Notes under the pieces: model-generated | Database searches by the model: none | Told to the model about the DNA's origin: nothing | Seen by the model: only the letters and a program-made list of their open reading frames with translations | NCBI GenBank assembly: GCA_016195915.1 | Contig: JACPYS010000013.1 | Location: forward strand, 1 to 64,000 | DNA: 64,000 nt | Direction: 5' to 3' | From: Betaproteobacteria bacterium | GTDB taxonomy: Bacteria; Pseudomonadota; Gammaproteobacteria; Burkholderiales; SG8-39 | Shown: piece after piece, positions 44,155 to 53,547 of the stretch | Layout of the letters: the number at the start of each line of letters is the position of its first letter | Position numbering within the stretch: position 1 is the stretch's first letter | Translations under genes and position numbers: made by a program

Positions 44155-44308
44155 GCCGGTTTCCTCTGGTTGGCGAACGCAACGTGCGCGGGCGGCGGAA
44201 ACGGTACGCCGCCGTTGGGATACTCGGTGAGCGGGGTGTTGTCGGACGGCAACCGGTCTTGCGGGCGCGGCATCCTATAATCCCAGCAGCCAATCGAGGG
44301 CGCATTCT

Positions 44309-45991
44309 ATGGGAACCGCCAGCTTCATCCAAGCTGCACCGCAACTCGGCAACCAGTACAGCGAGGACCGCGTGCTGCGCGGTTACCTCGCGCGCGTGCT
44401 CACGGCCGAACAACTGGAGTCGGTCGGCGGAGCGCTGCACCGGATGGGCGAACTCGCCGGAGGTGAACTGTATGCGCGGCAACTTGCCGAGCTCGACCTC
44501 GAGCCGGCCCTGATTCAATGGGACGCGTGGGGCAACCGCGTCGATCGCATCGAGGTGACGCCGCTGTGGCAGCGCGCAGCGGAAATCGCAGCGCGCGAAG
44601 GCCTGGTCGCGATTGCCTACGAGGCGCCGCTCGGCCGCCTGTCGCGCGTGCTCCAGTTCGCGCTGGTCTACCTGTTTTCGCCGTCGACCGACGTGTATGC
44701 CTGCCCGCTCGCGATGTCCGACGGCGCGGCGCGTACGCTGATCACCTCCGGCAACGCGCCGCTCATCGAGCGCGCATTCAAGCGATTGGTGAGCCGCGAC
44801 CACGCGACCTATTGGACCAGCGGTCAATGGATGACCGAACAGATCGGTGGTTCGGACGTGGGCTTGTCCGAGACGGTGGCTCGGCCCGCGGGCTCCGGCT
44901 GGACGCTGCACGGGCGCAAATGGTTCACCTCGGCGATCACTTCGCAGATGACGCTCACGCTCGCGCGGCCGCAGGGCAATGTTCCCGGCGGCAAGGGCCT
45001 CGCGCTGTTCTACCTCGAAACACGCGATGCCGAAGGCCGCCCCAACCGGATCTCGGTCGATCGCCTCAAGGACAAACTCGGCACGCGCAAGCTCCCGACG
45101 GCGGAGCTCACGCTCGATGGCACGCCGGCGACGCTGGTGGGCGAACCGGGCAACGGCGTGCGCGCGATCAGTACCGTGCTCAACGTCACTCGCACCTGGA
45201 ATGCGATCGTGGCGATTTCCTACATGCACCGGGGCCTTGCCCTCGCGCGTGCCTATGCGCGAATCCGGGTCGCGTTCGGCGCGCCCCTTTCCGAACAGCC
45301 GCTGCATGCCGATACGCTTGCCGGGCTGCAGGCGGAATACGAGGCCGCCTTCCATCTCGCGTTCTTCGTCGTCGAACTGATGGGACGCGTCGAGTGTGGC
45401 GAGGCGAGCGATGAACAGCAGGCGCTCGCGCGCATACTGACGCCGATCGCCAAGCTCACCACTGGCCGGCAGTCGGTCGCCGTGCTCTCCGAGGTGCTCG
45501 AAGCATTCGGAGGCGCGGGTTACGTCGAGGACACCGGCCTGCCGGCGCTGCTGCGCGACGCCCAAGTGCTGACGATCTGGGAGGGCACCACCAACGTCCT
45601 GTCGCTCGACGCGTTGCGCGCGATCATGCCCAGCGGCCTCGGGCCGCTGATGCGCGAGATCGGTTATATCCTGCACGGCGTGCGCGAGCCGAGACTGGTG
45701 GCGATTTCCGCGCGCGTGCAGGCGGCCGTGGAAGCGGCTGACGCCTGGCTCAAAGCCAACGCCGGCAAGGACGAAGCGAAACTCGAAGCCGGCGCCCGCA
45801 GGTTCGCGCTGACCCTGGGCCGCTCGTGCGCCGCCGCGCTGCTTGCCCAACAGGCGCAGTGGTCGCTCGACCATGCGCAGGACCGTGGCCCTTACGCCGC
45901 CGCGCTGCGCTTCGCATCGGCAGGGTTCAACCTGCTCGGGGATTTCGACACCGCGCTGTCCCGGCTCCTCGCGGACGGAGAGCCGCGCTGA
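44309..45991 (+). CDS. AidB-like acyl-CoA dehydrogenase
   Basis: A 560-residue acyl-CoA dehydrogenase-family protein of the AidB type, longer than metabolic dehydrogenases because of the C-terminal extension. FVRP-like features are SPSTDVYACPLAMSDGAART, SGQWMTEQIGGSDV (FAD loop), FTSAITSQMTL and the terminal IWEGTTNVLSLDALRA. E. coli AidB (about 540 residues) binds DNA and responds to alkylation; homologues in betaproteobacteria may instead be isovaleryl-type enzymes. ATG at 44309; no ribosome site of quality is seen. It ends 59 bases before the ABC transporter operon. Confidence 0.85.
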   Translation: MGTASFIQAAPQLGNQYSEDRVLRGYLARVLTAEQLESVGGALHRMGELAGGELYARQLAELDLEPALIQWDAWGNRVDRIEVTPLWQRAAEIAAREGLVAIAYEAPLGRLSRVLQFALVYLFSPSTDVYACPLAMSDGAARTLITSGNAPLIERAFKRLVSRDHATYWTSGQWMTEQIGGSDVGLSETVARPAGSGWTLHGRKWFTSAITSQMTLTLARPQGNVPGGKGLALFYLETRDAEGRPNRISVDRLKDKLGTRKLPTAELTLDGTPATLVGEPGNGVRAISTVLNVTRTWNAIVAISYMHRGLALARAYARIRVAFGAPLSEQPLHADTLAGLQAEYEAAFHLAFFVVELMGRVECGEASDEQQALARILTPIAKLTTGRQSVAVLSEVLEAFGGAGYVEDTGLPALLRDAQVLTIWEGTTNVLSLDALRAIMPSGLGPLMREIGYILHGVREPRLVAISARVQAAVEAADAWLKANAGKDEAKLEAGARRFALTLGRSCAAALLAQQAQWSLDHAQDRGPYAAALRFASAGFNLLGDFDTALSRLLADGEPR

Positions 45992-46050
45992 TTGCGGGGA
46001 CCGGTCGCGATCGGATTACACTTGCGGGACCGCGGTCCGGGAGGGTGACG

Positions 46051-47058
46051 ATGAACGTTCTGAAGCTCGCACTTCTATGCATGCTGCTCGGCGCGCTGCC
46101 TGCGCGCGCCGCCGAAACCGTCAACGCCTACTCGATCTGGCCGGAGAACTGGGCGCGTCCGTTGTTCGAGGAATTCGAGAAAGCCACCGGCATCAAGGTC
46201 AACTTCGTGCGCTTCTCCTCGGGCGAGGCGCTGGCGCGCGTAATCGCCGAAAAGAACAACCCGCGGGTGGACGTGCTGTTCGGCGGACCGGTCGAGACGC
46301 ATTCCGCTGGAATCAAGGAAGGCATTTTCGAGTCCTACCGCCCCCCTTCATTCGACAAGCTGGCGCCGCGCTTCCGCCATCCCGAGGGCCAGTGGGTCGC
46401 GATCGCCGACGACCCGCTGGTGTTCATGTCCAACAACAAGTTTCTCAAGGACAACAACCTCAAGGCGCCCGCCTCGTGGAACGATCTCCTGCACCCGGCA
46501 TACAGGAACATGCTGCAGATGGCCGATGCGCGTACCTCGGGCACGGCCGTGACGCGCATCTTCTCGGTGCTCGAGGTGAACGGCCGCGACGAGAACAAGG
46601 CCTTCGATTACCTGAAGAAGCTGCGGCCCAATGTCCAGCTCTACACCAAGAGCGGCGGCGGCGGCACGCTGCCGGTCGGCCTGGGCCAGGCCGGCGCCGG
46701 CATCTTCTTCATCGTGGACGCGCTCGACACCAAGGCCAAGGGCTACGACGTCAGCATCAGTTTTCCGCAGGAGGGCATCGGCACCGCTGCCGAAGCGATT
46801 GCGCTGCTCAAGGGCGCCAAGAACCCCGTGCAGGGCAGAAAACTCATCGACTGGGCGAGCTCGCCTGCGATGCAGGGACTGTTTGCGAAGCACAAGATCA
46901 ATTTCGTGCCGGCCCACCCGGACGTCGCAGTCGAGGCGAGCCTCGCCGAAGTCCTCAGGGGAGCGAAGATCTTCCCGATCGACGCGGAGTACGCGGGTGC
47001 CAACCGCAAGCGCGTGGTCGAGCGCTGGATCGGCGAAGTGCTCAACGCAAAGCCATAG
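46051..47058 (+). CDS. Extracellular solute-binding protein, ferric/spermidine type (family 1)
   Basis: Periplasmic binding protein of 335 residues for an ABC importer of the AfuA/FbpA-PotD class. The signal peptide (MNVLKLALLCMLLGALPARA) is cut before AETVNAYSIWPENW. Conserved parts are FSSGEALARVIAEKNNPRVDVLFGG and TKSGGGGTLPVGLGQAGAG. GGGAGGGTGACG precedes the ATG. The Tyr ligands typical of ferric-binding proteins are not evident, so the ligand may be an organic compound such as a polyamine, phosphonate or sugar derivative. First gene of a five-gene operon. Confidence 0.88.
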   Translation: MNVLKLALLCMLLGALPARAAETVNAYSIWPENWARPLFEEFEKATGIKVNFVRFSSGEALARVIAEKNNPRVDVLFGGPVETHSAGIKEGIFESYRPPSFDKLAPRFRHPEGQWVAIADDPLVFMSNNKFLKDNNLKAPASWNDLLHPAYRNMLQMADARTSGTAVTRIFSVLEVNGRDENKAFDYLKKLRPNVQLYTKSGGGGTLPVGLGQAGAGIFFIVDALDTKAKGYDVSISFPQEGIGTAAEAIALLKGAKNPVQGRKLIDWASSPAMQGLFAKHKINFVPAHPDVAVEASLAEVLRGAKIFPIDAEYAGANRKRVVERWIGEVLNAKP

Positions 47059-47162
47059 GTACAGGTGAACCTGCGGTTCCCCCGTACCCCCTCCATGGGT
47101 TCGCCCTGAGCACCCCGCGCGCGAGCGGCGGCGCACGCGCCCTCGCAGATCCGGCTCTCGCC

Positions 47163-48803
47163 GTGACGGTGCTCATGCTGTGGGCGCTGCTCGCGTTGTT
47201 CGTCCTGTATCCGCTCGGCGCAATGTTCGCGCGCATCTTCCGTGACGATACGGGGTTCGGCATTGCGGGCGCGCTGGCGACGCTTGCCGACGCCAATCAG
47301 GTCCGCGCATTCTGGAACAGCCTGCTGCTCGGCACCCTGGTCGGAGTGCTCGGTACGGTGGCGGGCTTTGTATTTGCCTTCAGCGCTGCGCGCACGAAAC
47401 TGCCGCGCTGGATGGCCACCGCGATCGACGCGGCGGTGCTGCTGCCGCTGGTGTCGCCGCCGTTCACCGCGGCCATCGCGATGATCTTCTCCTTCGGGCC
47501 GCGCGGCCTCATCACTTACGAGCTGCTCGGTATCAAGGGCTTTACCGTGTACGGCTTGGGCAGCACGCTGTTTTCCGAGGCGCTCACCTATTTCCCGATC
47601 GCCTACCTGACACTGCGCCCGATCCTCGCCGCGATCGACTCGAATATCGAAGGCATGGCGCTCAGCCTGGGCGCCTCGCGCTGGCGCGTGTTCCGCACCG
47701 TAACGCTGCCGCTGTGCATCCCCGGAATCGCCAACGCCTTCCTCTTGCTGTTCGCCGCCTCGCTCGCGGATTTCGCCACCCCGCTGATTCTCGCGGGCAA
47801 CAGCTTCCCGGTGCTGCCCACCCAAGCCTACCTGCAGATTACCGGCCTGTTCGACCTGCGCGGCGGCGCGGTGTTGTCTTTCGCGCTGCTGGTGCCCGCG
47901 CTGGCGGTGTTCGCGCTGCAGCGCTACTGGGTCAGCAGGCGCTCCTACGTGACGGTCACCGGCAAGGGCGCCGGGCAGGCGCCGTTCGACAGCGCGGCCC
48001 CGTCGGTGCGCGCGCTCCTGCTCGCCGCATGCGCGGCGCTCACGCTTGCGATCGTTTACCTGTACGCGCTCCTCCTCTACGCCTCGGTGGTGGTGGCGCT
48101 CGGCGCGAACCATGCGTTGACCGCACAGCATTACAAGGTGATCTTCACCGAAGGCCTGAAGGCGATCCGCGATACGCTGATCATCGCAGGCTGCGCCATG
48201 CCGCTGGGCGGGCTATACGGGATCCTGCTCGGCTATCTGGTCGCAAAAAGAAATTTTCCCGGCCGCGGCGCCATGGAACTCGTGTCGATGGTCAATTACG
48301 CACTGCCGGGCACCATCGTCGGCATTGCATACCTGATCGCGTTCAACGACCCGCCGGTCGAACTCACCGGCACGGCGCTGATCATCGTCGCGTGTTACGT
48401 CTTCCGCTATGGTCCCACCGGAATCCGCGCCACCGTTGCACTGCTGCAGCAGATCGACCGCAGTCTGGAGGAAGCGTCCCAGGGCCTCGGCGCATCGAGC
48501 AGCACGACCTTCCGCCGCGTCACCCTGCCGCTCATTCTGCCGGCGTTCTTCGCCGGCCTGGGGGTGGTGTTTATTCGCTCCATGACCGCGATCAGCGCCA
48601 CCATTTTCCTGGTCTCGATCGGCTGGACCTTGATCACCGTAAAGATCCTCGACAACATGACCGAACTTTCGCTCGGACCGGCGGCTGCGTTCTCAGTGCT
48701 GGTGGTGGCGATCGTGTTTGCGGTGATGGCTGCAATCAGCTGGATGCTCAGCCTGCTGCGCGCGCCGGGTGCCGCGCCGGTGCCGAGCCTGCTGGGCGGA
48801 TGA
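47163..48803 (+). CDS. ABC transporter permease, two fused membrane domains
   Basis: Fused permease of the FbpB class; both halves carry the EAA-type loop (NIEGMALSLGASRWRVFRTV and SLEEASQGLGASSSTTFRRV) that contacts the ATPase. About twelve membrane helices. The N-terminus is a problem: the frame is open back to the preceding gene, and the residues RALADPALAVTVLML before this GTG look family-like, yet no ATG/GTG/TTG lies in frame between the upstream stop and 47163 (only CTG at 47106). The true start may be CTG 47106, or a small indel may have removed it. It overlaps the ATPase gene by an ATGA. Confidence 0.8.
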   Translation: MTVLMLWALLALFVLYPLGAMFARIFRDDTGFGIAGALATLADANQVRAFWNSLLLGTLVGVLGTVAGFVFAFSAARTKLPRWMATAIDAAVLLPLVSPPFTAAIAMIFSFGPRGLITYELLGIKGFTVYGLGSTLFSEALTYFPIAYLTLRPILAAIDSNIEGMALSLGASRWRVFRTVTLPLCIPGIANAFLLLFAASLADFATPLILAGNSFPVLPTQAYLQITGLFDLRGGAVLSFALLVPALAVFALQRYWVSRRSYVTVTGKGAGQAPFDSAAPSVRALLLAACAALTLAIVYLYALLLYASVVVALGANHALTAQHYKVIFTEGLKAIRDTLIIAGCAMPLGGLYGILLGYLVAKRNFPGRGAMELVSMVNYALPGTIVGIAYLIAFNDPPVELTGTALIIVACYVFRYGPTGIRATVALLQQIDRSLEEASQGLGASSSTTFRRVTLPLILPAFFAGLGVVFIRSMTAISATIFLVSIGWTLITVKILDNMTELSLGPAAAFSVLVVAIVFAVMAAISWMLSLLRAPGAAPVPSLLGG

Positions 48804-49894
48804 TGGCAGCGACCGGCATCCGCGTCGAAGGCGTCTCGAAACGCTACACCCACCGCGTAAAAGGCGAGGTGTATGCCGCGCGCGAGGTGAGCCTCGAGGT
48901 ACGCACGGGCGAGTTCGTCACGCTGCTCGGGCCCTCGGGCTGCGGCAAGACCACCACGCTGCGCATGATCGCTGGATTCGAGCGGCCCGACGAGGGAAGG
49001 ATCCTGCTCGGCGACCAGGACGTCACCGGCGTCCCGGCCAACAGGCGAAATATCGGTTTCGTATTCCAGAACTACGCCTTGTTCCCGCATCTGTCCATTT
49101 TCGAGAACGTGGCCTACGGACTGCGCGTGCGCAACGAACCCGACACCGAAATCCGGAGGCAGGTCGGCGCGGTGCTGGACCTGGTCGGCCTGGCTGGCTA
49201 CGAACGGCAGTTTCCGGCGCAACTCTCGGGCGGCGAGCAACAGCGCGTCGCACTGGCGCGCGCCATCGTGATCCGGCCGCGTGTACTGCTGTTCGACGAA
49301 CCCCTGTCCAATCTCGACGCGCGCCTGCGTGTGCAGATGCGGCACGAGATCCGGGACCTGCAGCAGCGGCTCGCCATCACCACAGTCTATGTCACGCACG
49401 ACCAGGAGGAAGCGATGGCGGTGTCCGACCGCATCGCGGTGATGAGCGAAGGCACGATCGTGCAGGAAGGCAGTGCCGAAGATCTGTATCACCGCCCGGC
49501 GTCGGAGTTCGTGGCGCGCTTCATTGGACGCGTGAATCTGGTCGCGGGACGTGTCGTCGGGTTTCTGGGCGAAGCGCTGCAGGTCGAGGCTCTCGGAGCG
49601 CGCGTGCGCGTGCGTGAAGCGCCGCTCGGAGCGAGACCGGGCGATACGCTGCGACTGGTGTTGCGCCCGGAGGCGATCGGCTTGTCCGCGGGCAGTGGCA
49701 GCGTTTCTGCAACGGTGCTCGCGCGCACTTTCCTCGGCGAAAAGATCGAATACCTGGTGCGCTGCGGCAACGAGACGCTGCACGTCACGCGACACAATAC
49801 GGGTGGCGGCGCCATCTTCGCCGAGGGGCAGGCGGTCGCGCTGCGCTTTCCCGACGGCGATGTCGCCGTGCTCGGACCCGGGAGCGAAGCGTGA
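48800..49894 (+). CDS. ABC transporter ATP-binding protein (CUT1/ferric type)
   Basis: ATPase of 364 residues energising the importer. Walker A GPSGCGKTTT, Q-loop FVFQNYALFPHL, signature QLSGGEQQRVALARA, Walker B VLLFDEPLSNLDARLR and H-loop YVTHDQEEAMAVSD are all present. The C-terminal 120 residues form a TOBE domain (VLRPEAIGL and RTFLGEKIEYLVRC). It begins at the ATGATG overlapping the permease stop and ends in a GTGA with the next gene, so tight coupling is evident. Confidence 0.95.
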   Translation: MMAATGIRVEGVSKRYTHRVKGEVYAAREVSLEVRTGEFVTLLGPSGCGKTTTLRMIAGFERPDEGRILLGDQDVTGVPANRRNIGFVFQNYALFPHLSIFENVAYGLRVRNEPDTEIRRQVGAVLDLVGLAGYERQFPAQLSGGEQQRVALARAIVIRPRVLLFDEPLSNLDARLRVQMRHEIRDLQQRLAITTVYVTHDQEEAMAVSDRIAVMSEGTIVQEGSAEDLYHRPASEFVARFIGRVNLVAGRVVGFLGEALQVEALGARVRVREAPLGARPGDTLRLVLRPEAIGLSAGSGSVSATVLARTFLGEKIEYLVRCGNETLHVTRHNTGGGAIFAEGQAVALRFPDGDVAVLGPGSEA

Positions 49895-50379
49895 GTGCGG
49901 CGCGCGCGATTCTCACCGCCTTGCTGGCCGGCTCGGCGGTACTCGCACGGGCGGCCGATCCGATCGAGCTTCACGGCGCGAGCGATGCATTCGCGGCGCC
50001 GGGCATCGCGATCGCCTGGGGCGTGCTGCGCGGCACGACCGAGGACACTACGCTGGTCGTGCTGCGCATTGCGGCCGATGCGAAACGCTTCACCCACATT
50101 GCGATTGCAGGTGTGGACCCGTTCACCCGGCGCCGCGAGCTGCGCCTTTCCGGACAGGCGACCGATTCGAGCGTTGAAATGCGCACGCCGCGCGCCGGTT
50201 TTGCCGATACGCCTCGCACGGAAGTCCGCCTCTACGCCTCGAGCGCCGCACTGCGAGCCGACTCGCCGGAACTCGTCGTTTACTTCCTGTCGATTCCCGA
50301 CACCACTCCGGAATTCGCCGACAGCGCTTCGCTCGGTGCGTATCTCGCGACCCGGATGGCAACCATGGGGAAACCATGA
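49891..50379 (+). CDS. Secreted hypothetical protein in ABC-deoC operon
   Basis: A 162-residue precursor with a signal peptide (AILTALLAGSAVLARA). The mature domain (DPIELHGASDAFAAPGIAIA, FTHIAIAGVDPFTRRRELRL) looks all-beta and lacks Cys; no family is known to me. It starts with the GTG of a GTGA overlap and ends in ATGA with deoC. Placed between transporter and aldolase, it may be a periplasmic accessory to uptake. Confidence 0.7.
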   Translation: MSAARAILTALLAGSAVLARAADPIELHGASDAFAAPGIAIAWGVLRGTTEDTTLVVLRIAADAKRFTHIAIAGVDPFTRRRELRLSGQATDSSVEMRTPRAGFADTPRTEVRLYASSAALRADSPELVVYFLSIPDTTPEFADSASLGAYLATRMATMGKP

Positions 50380-51044
50380 CGCGCGCAGAACTTGCGTTGA
50401 TGCTCGATCACTCGGTGCTGAAGCCCGAGGCGAGCGCGCGCGACGTGCTCGAGGGAGCGAAACTCGTGCTGGACTGGCGCATCGGCTTTTATTGCGTGCA
50501 GCCGGGTTGGGTGAGAATCGCGGCACAGGCGCTCGCGGGTTCTGGCGCGAGCGTGGTCTCGGTGGTGGGATTCCCGCACGGTTGCGACCTCGCGGTGGTG
50601 AAAGCCCGGGCGGCCGCGCTTGCCATCGCCGACGGCGCGGGCGAGATCGACATGGTGATCAACTTCGGACTGCTGCGCAGCGGCGAGACACAGGCCGTGG
50701 CGGCCGAAATCATGGAGGTCGTCCGCGCCGTGCCTTCGATTCCGGTCAAGGTGATCATCGAAACGCGTGCGCTGTCCGATGGCGAAAAGCGCCTGGCCTG
50801 CGGCCTGGTGCGCGATTCCGGCGCGGCATTCGTGAAGACATCGACCGGATTTCATCCGGCCGGCGGCGCGACGGTACAGGACGTGCGGCTCTTGCGCTCC
50901 CTGGTCGGCCCGGACTTCGGCGTCAAGGCCTCGGGCGGCATCCGCAGCCTTGCCGATGCGCGCACCATGCTCGATGCCGGCGCAAACCGGATCGGCACCT
51001 CTGCGAGTGCCACGATACTTGAGGCGCTGCCTGCGGCCGGGTAG
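50376..51044 (+). CDS. deoC: Deoxyribose-phosphate aldolase
   Basis: Class I aldolase of 222 residues splitting 2-deoxyribose 5-phosphate into acetaldehyde and glyceraldehyde 3-phosphate. MLDHSVLKP at the start, Asp in GEIDMVINFG, the Schiff-base Lys in AFVKTSTGFHP and the second Lys in GVKASGGIR are all present. It is the last gene of the ABC importer operon, starting in an ATGA overlap, which is an unusual home for deoC and suggests that the importer brings a deoxysugar, nucleoside or a different aldol substrate. Confidence 0.93.
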   Translation: MTRAELALMLDHSVLKPEASARDVLEGAKLVLDWRIGFYCVQPGWVRIAAQALAGSGASVVSVVGFPHGCDLAVVKARAAALAIADGAGEIDMVINFGLLRSGETQAVAAEIMEVVRAVPSIPVKVIIETRALSDGEKRLACGLVRDSGAAFVKTSTGFHPAGGATVQDVRLLRSLVGPDFGVKASGGIRSLADARTMLDAGANRIGTSASATILEALPAAG

Positions 51045-51048
51045 ACGC

Positions 51049-52284
51049 TCAGTCCGCGGCAAGCGTTACGCGAAAACCATCCGCGACCACCTGCGCGTCG
51101 CCACCGTGACGGCGCGCGATGCGCCGGACCAGCGCGAGCCCCAATCCGGCTCCAGCGCTCGCGCTCCCGGCGTAGCGGTAAAACGGCTCGAACACCTTCT
51201 CGCGCTCGGCCATGGGTACGCCGGGCCCTGCGTCGCGAACCTTCAACTCGGCCCCGCGGCCTGCGCGCCTGACCGACAACTCGATCGGCGGTGCGCCATG
51301 GCGCCGTGCGTTTTCCAGCAGGTTGCGGATCAACCGGCGCAACAGGCGGGGCTCGCCGCGCACGGTGACGGCTTCGCCTTCGAGCGTGCAATGCTCGTAG
51401 CGGGCGCACTCCTCCGCCGCGAGTGCAAGCAGATCGATCTCCTCGCGCGCTTCGGGCCCGGTCACCGAATCCAGTCGGCTCGCGAGCAGGATCTCGTCGA
51501 TCAGCTGGCCGAGTTCGGCGATGTCGCGCTCGAGTTCGGCCTTGCGCCCGGGTTCCACGCCCTCTTTCATCAGCTCCACGCCCATGCGGATGCGCGTGAG
51601 CGGCGTGCGCAACTCGTGCGAAGCGTTGGCAAGCAGCAGCCTGTGCGCCCCGACCAGTTCCTCGATGCGGGCCGCCGCGCCGTTGAAGCTTTCAGCGAGA
51701 CGCGCCACTTCATCGCGGCCCTCGATTTTCACGCGCGCGGAGAAATCTCCCGCGCCGAGCGACTCGACCCCCTGCTGCAAGGTCTCCAGGCGGCGCGTGA
51801 GACGGCGGACCACCGGATACGCACCCACTCCGACGGCCAATGCGATCAGCGCCAGGGTGAGAAAAAGGCCGAGACCCGGATGTGCGCGGTCGCGCGGAAC
51901 GCGCGCCACCAGCCACCGTCCGTCGGGCAGTTTCATCGCCCAGGCAGGCCGGCCGCGCGCGGTTCGCAGCCAGCCGCTCTGCTCCAGGCCTTCGTCCGGC
52001 GCGGGCAGCGCGCGGCCGACCGAGGCGATCGGCAGCCGGTCATTGGAAAAAAGAGCGATGTCGGCGCGAATCCGGCCAGAGAGTTTTTCGAGCGAAGACT
52101 GCTGTTCCGCCCGGGCAGCGCCCTTCGGGGCAAGCGCGTTCTGCGCCAGCTCGGCGGCAATTTCAGTAGCGTGACCGGCGGGGCCGTATTCGGCGAAGCT
52201 GCGCCACAGCACGCCGGCGACCAGCGCGAACACCACGATACTCGCGAGCACCGCAAGGTAGATGCGCAGGTACAGCTTGCGCAT
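51049..52284 (-). CDS. Sensor histidine kinase
   Basis: Membrane sensor kinase of 411 residues. TM1 (about 7-27), a periplasmic region (about 30-135) and TM2 (about 138-158) precede a HAMP domain, then HisKA with the phospho-His at 223 (NASHELRTPLTR), and HATPase with LIRNLLENARRHG, VRDAGPGVPMAERE and GAGLGLALVRRIA. Its ATG shares the ATGA of the response regulator stop. With the upstream Spy/CpxP-like gene it forms an envelope-stress or metal-responsive two-component operon. Confidence 0.92.
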   Translation of the reverse strand: MRKLYLRIYLAVLASIVVFALVAGVLWRSFAEYGPAGHATEIAAELAQNALAPKGAARAEQQSSLEKLSGRIRADIALFSNDRLPIASVGRALPAPDEGLEQSGWLRTARGRPAWAMKLPDGRWLVARVPRDRAHPGLGLFLTLALIALAVGVGAYPVVRRLTRRLETLQQGVESLGAGDFSARVKIEGRDEVARLAESFNGAAARIEELVGAHRLLLANASHELRTPLTRIRMGVELMKEGVEPGRKAELERDIAELGQLIDEILLASRLDSVTGPEAREEIDLLALAAEECARYEHCTLEGEAVTVRGEPRLLRRLIRNLLENARRHGAPPIELSVRRAGRGAELKVRDAGPGVPMAEREKVFEPFYRYAGSASAGAGLGLALVRRIARRHGGDAQVVADGFRVTLAAD

Positions 52285-52973
52285 CAGTCCTGCGCCTTGG
52301 CAAATACGTAGCCCGCGCCACGCACGGTGAGGAGGCGGCGCGGTTTCTTCGGGTCGTCCTCTATCAATTGCCGGATGCGCGACACCTGGACGTCGATCGA
52401 GCGGTCGAACGCTTCCAGCGGCTCGCCTTTCACGAGATCCATCAACGCATCACGCGACATCACGCGCCCGGCGTTCCCGGCGAGGGCGAGCAGCAGCGCG
52501 AATTGATACGCGGTCAGCGTCTTGTCCTCTCCGTCGAGTCGCGCCGCGCGGGCATCGCGGTCGATCTCCAGACGCCCGAAACGCAGCAGCCTGGATACCT
52601 CCGGGGATTTCCGGTGGCGCCGCAATATTGCGCGCAACCGCGCCAACAGCTCCCTGGGCTCGAAGGGTTTCGCCAGATAATCATCGGCCCCCAGTTCCAG
52701 GCCCACGATCCGGTCCATCGCATCGCCGCGCGCGGTGAGCATGAGGATCGGAGTATCGGAACCGGCGCGCAGCGCCTTGCAGACCTCGAGCCCGTCCATG
52801 TCCGGCAGCATCAGGTCGAGCACGAGAGCATCAAAAGGCTCCCGCGCGAGCATCTCGAGCCCGGCGCGGCCCTCGCCCGCGACCGCAACGCGAAAACCCG
52901 CCCCGCCGAGGTATTCGGAGACCATGCCGGCGAGGCGGGGATCGTCGTCGATGAGCAGGATGCGCTCGGCCAC
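52284..52973 (-). CDS. OmpR-family response regulator
   Basis: Response regulator of 229 residues. The receiver has the acidic pair in LLIDDDPRL, the phospho-Asp53 in LVLDLMLPDMDG, Thr near MLTARGD and Lys102 in AKPFEP. The winged-helix domain ends RRLLTVRGAGYVFAK. The start is GTG at 52973; no earlier in-frame start gives a better family N-terminus. It is phosphorylated by the overlapping histidine kinase and probably controls this operon, including the Spy/CpxP-like protein 13 bases upstream. Confidence 0.93.
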   Translation of the reverse strand: MAERILLIDDDPRLAGMVSEYLGGAGFRVAVAGEGRAGLEMLAREPFDALVLDLMLPDMDGLEVCKALRAGSDTPILMLTARGDAMDRIVGLELGADDYLAKPFEPRELLARLRAILRRHRKSPEVSRLLRFGRLEIDRDARAARLDGEDKTLTAYQFALLLALAGNAGRVMSRDALMDLVKGEPLEAFDRSIDVQVSRIRQLIEDDPKKPRRLLTVRGAGYVFAKAQD

Positions 52974-52986
52974 ACCCGAAGTGTAC

Positions 52987-53547
52987 TCAGCCTTGCTGGT
53001 GCTGCATCCCGCCGCGATGCTCAAAGCGCTTTTCGATCCGCTGTTTCAGCTTCGTGCGTTGCTCGGGCGTGAGCACCTCGGCGATGTCTCCCAGCGCGAC
53101 GCTGAGACGGCGGGATGCAGCGTCCGCAGCCTGGATCTGCTCGATGCGCAGACTCTCGATGGCCCCCCGGTCGATGGATTGCGCCGCGAGCAGCTCGACG
53201 CCGCGCTTGCGGGCCGCACGCGCTTTCTCGCGCAGCGGCCTGAGCTCGCCGGCCGCGGACTTGGCGATCGATACGAGTTTTCCGGTCTGCTCCGGCGTGG
53301 CGTCGATATCCACCGCAAGATGTTTGACCATGTACTCGATGCGCTGGTCCATCATTGCAGGATCCATCTTCCCGTCCATGAATCCGCCGCGGTGGTGCCA
53401 GCCGCCGGGGCGGCCTTGAGCGAACACCTTGAAACCGGCACCACTTGCGATACCGCCGATCAGCGCGGCGATGCCCAGACGCTTGAAGAAGCCGCGGCGC
53501 TTGCCTTCGGAGGTCGGGCTGGGTTCGGGATTGCGTTGCTCGGTCAT
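52987..53547 (-). CDS. Spy/CpxP-like periplasmic protein with Tat-type leader
   Basis: A 186-residue protein. The leader KRRGFFKRLGIAALIGGIA matches the twin-arginine pattern RRxFxK, followed by AQG. The mature part is His/Met/Gly-rich at first (GGWHHRGGFMDGKMDP), then helical with an LTPEQRTKLKQRIEKR segment, the LTxxQ motif of Spy/CpxP proteins, and a His-rich tail (EHRGGMQHQQ). These features suggest a periplasmic metal- or stress-sensing chaperone. It heads the two-component operon and may modulate the sensor kinase. Confidence 0.82.
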   Translation of the reverse strand: MTEQRNPEPSPTSEGKRRGFFKRLGIAALIGGIASGAGFKVFAQGRPGGWHHRGGFMDGKMDPAMMDQRIEYMVKHLAVDIDATPEQTGKLVSIAKSAAGELRPLREKARAARKRGVELLAAQSIDRGAIESLRIEQIQAADAASRRLSVALGDIAEVLTPEQRTKLKQRIEKRFEHRGGMQHQQG

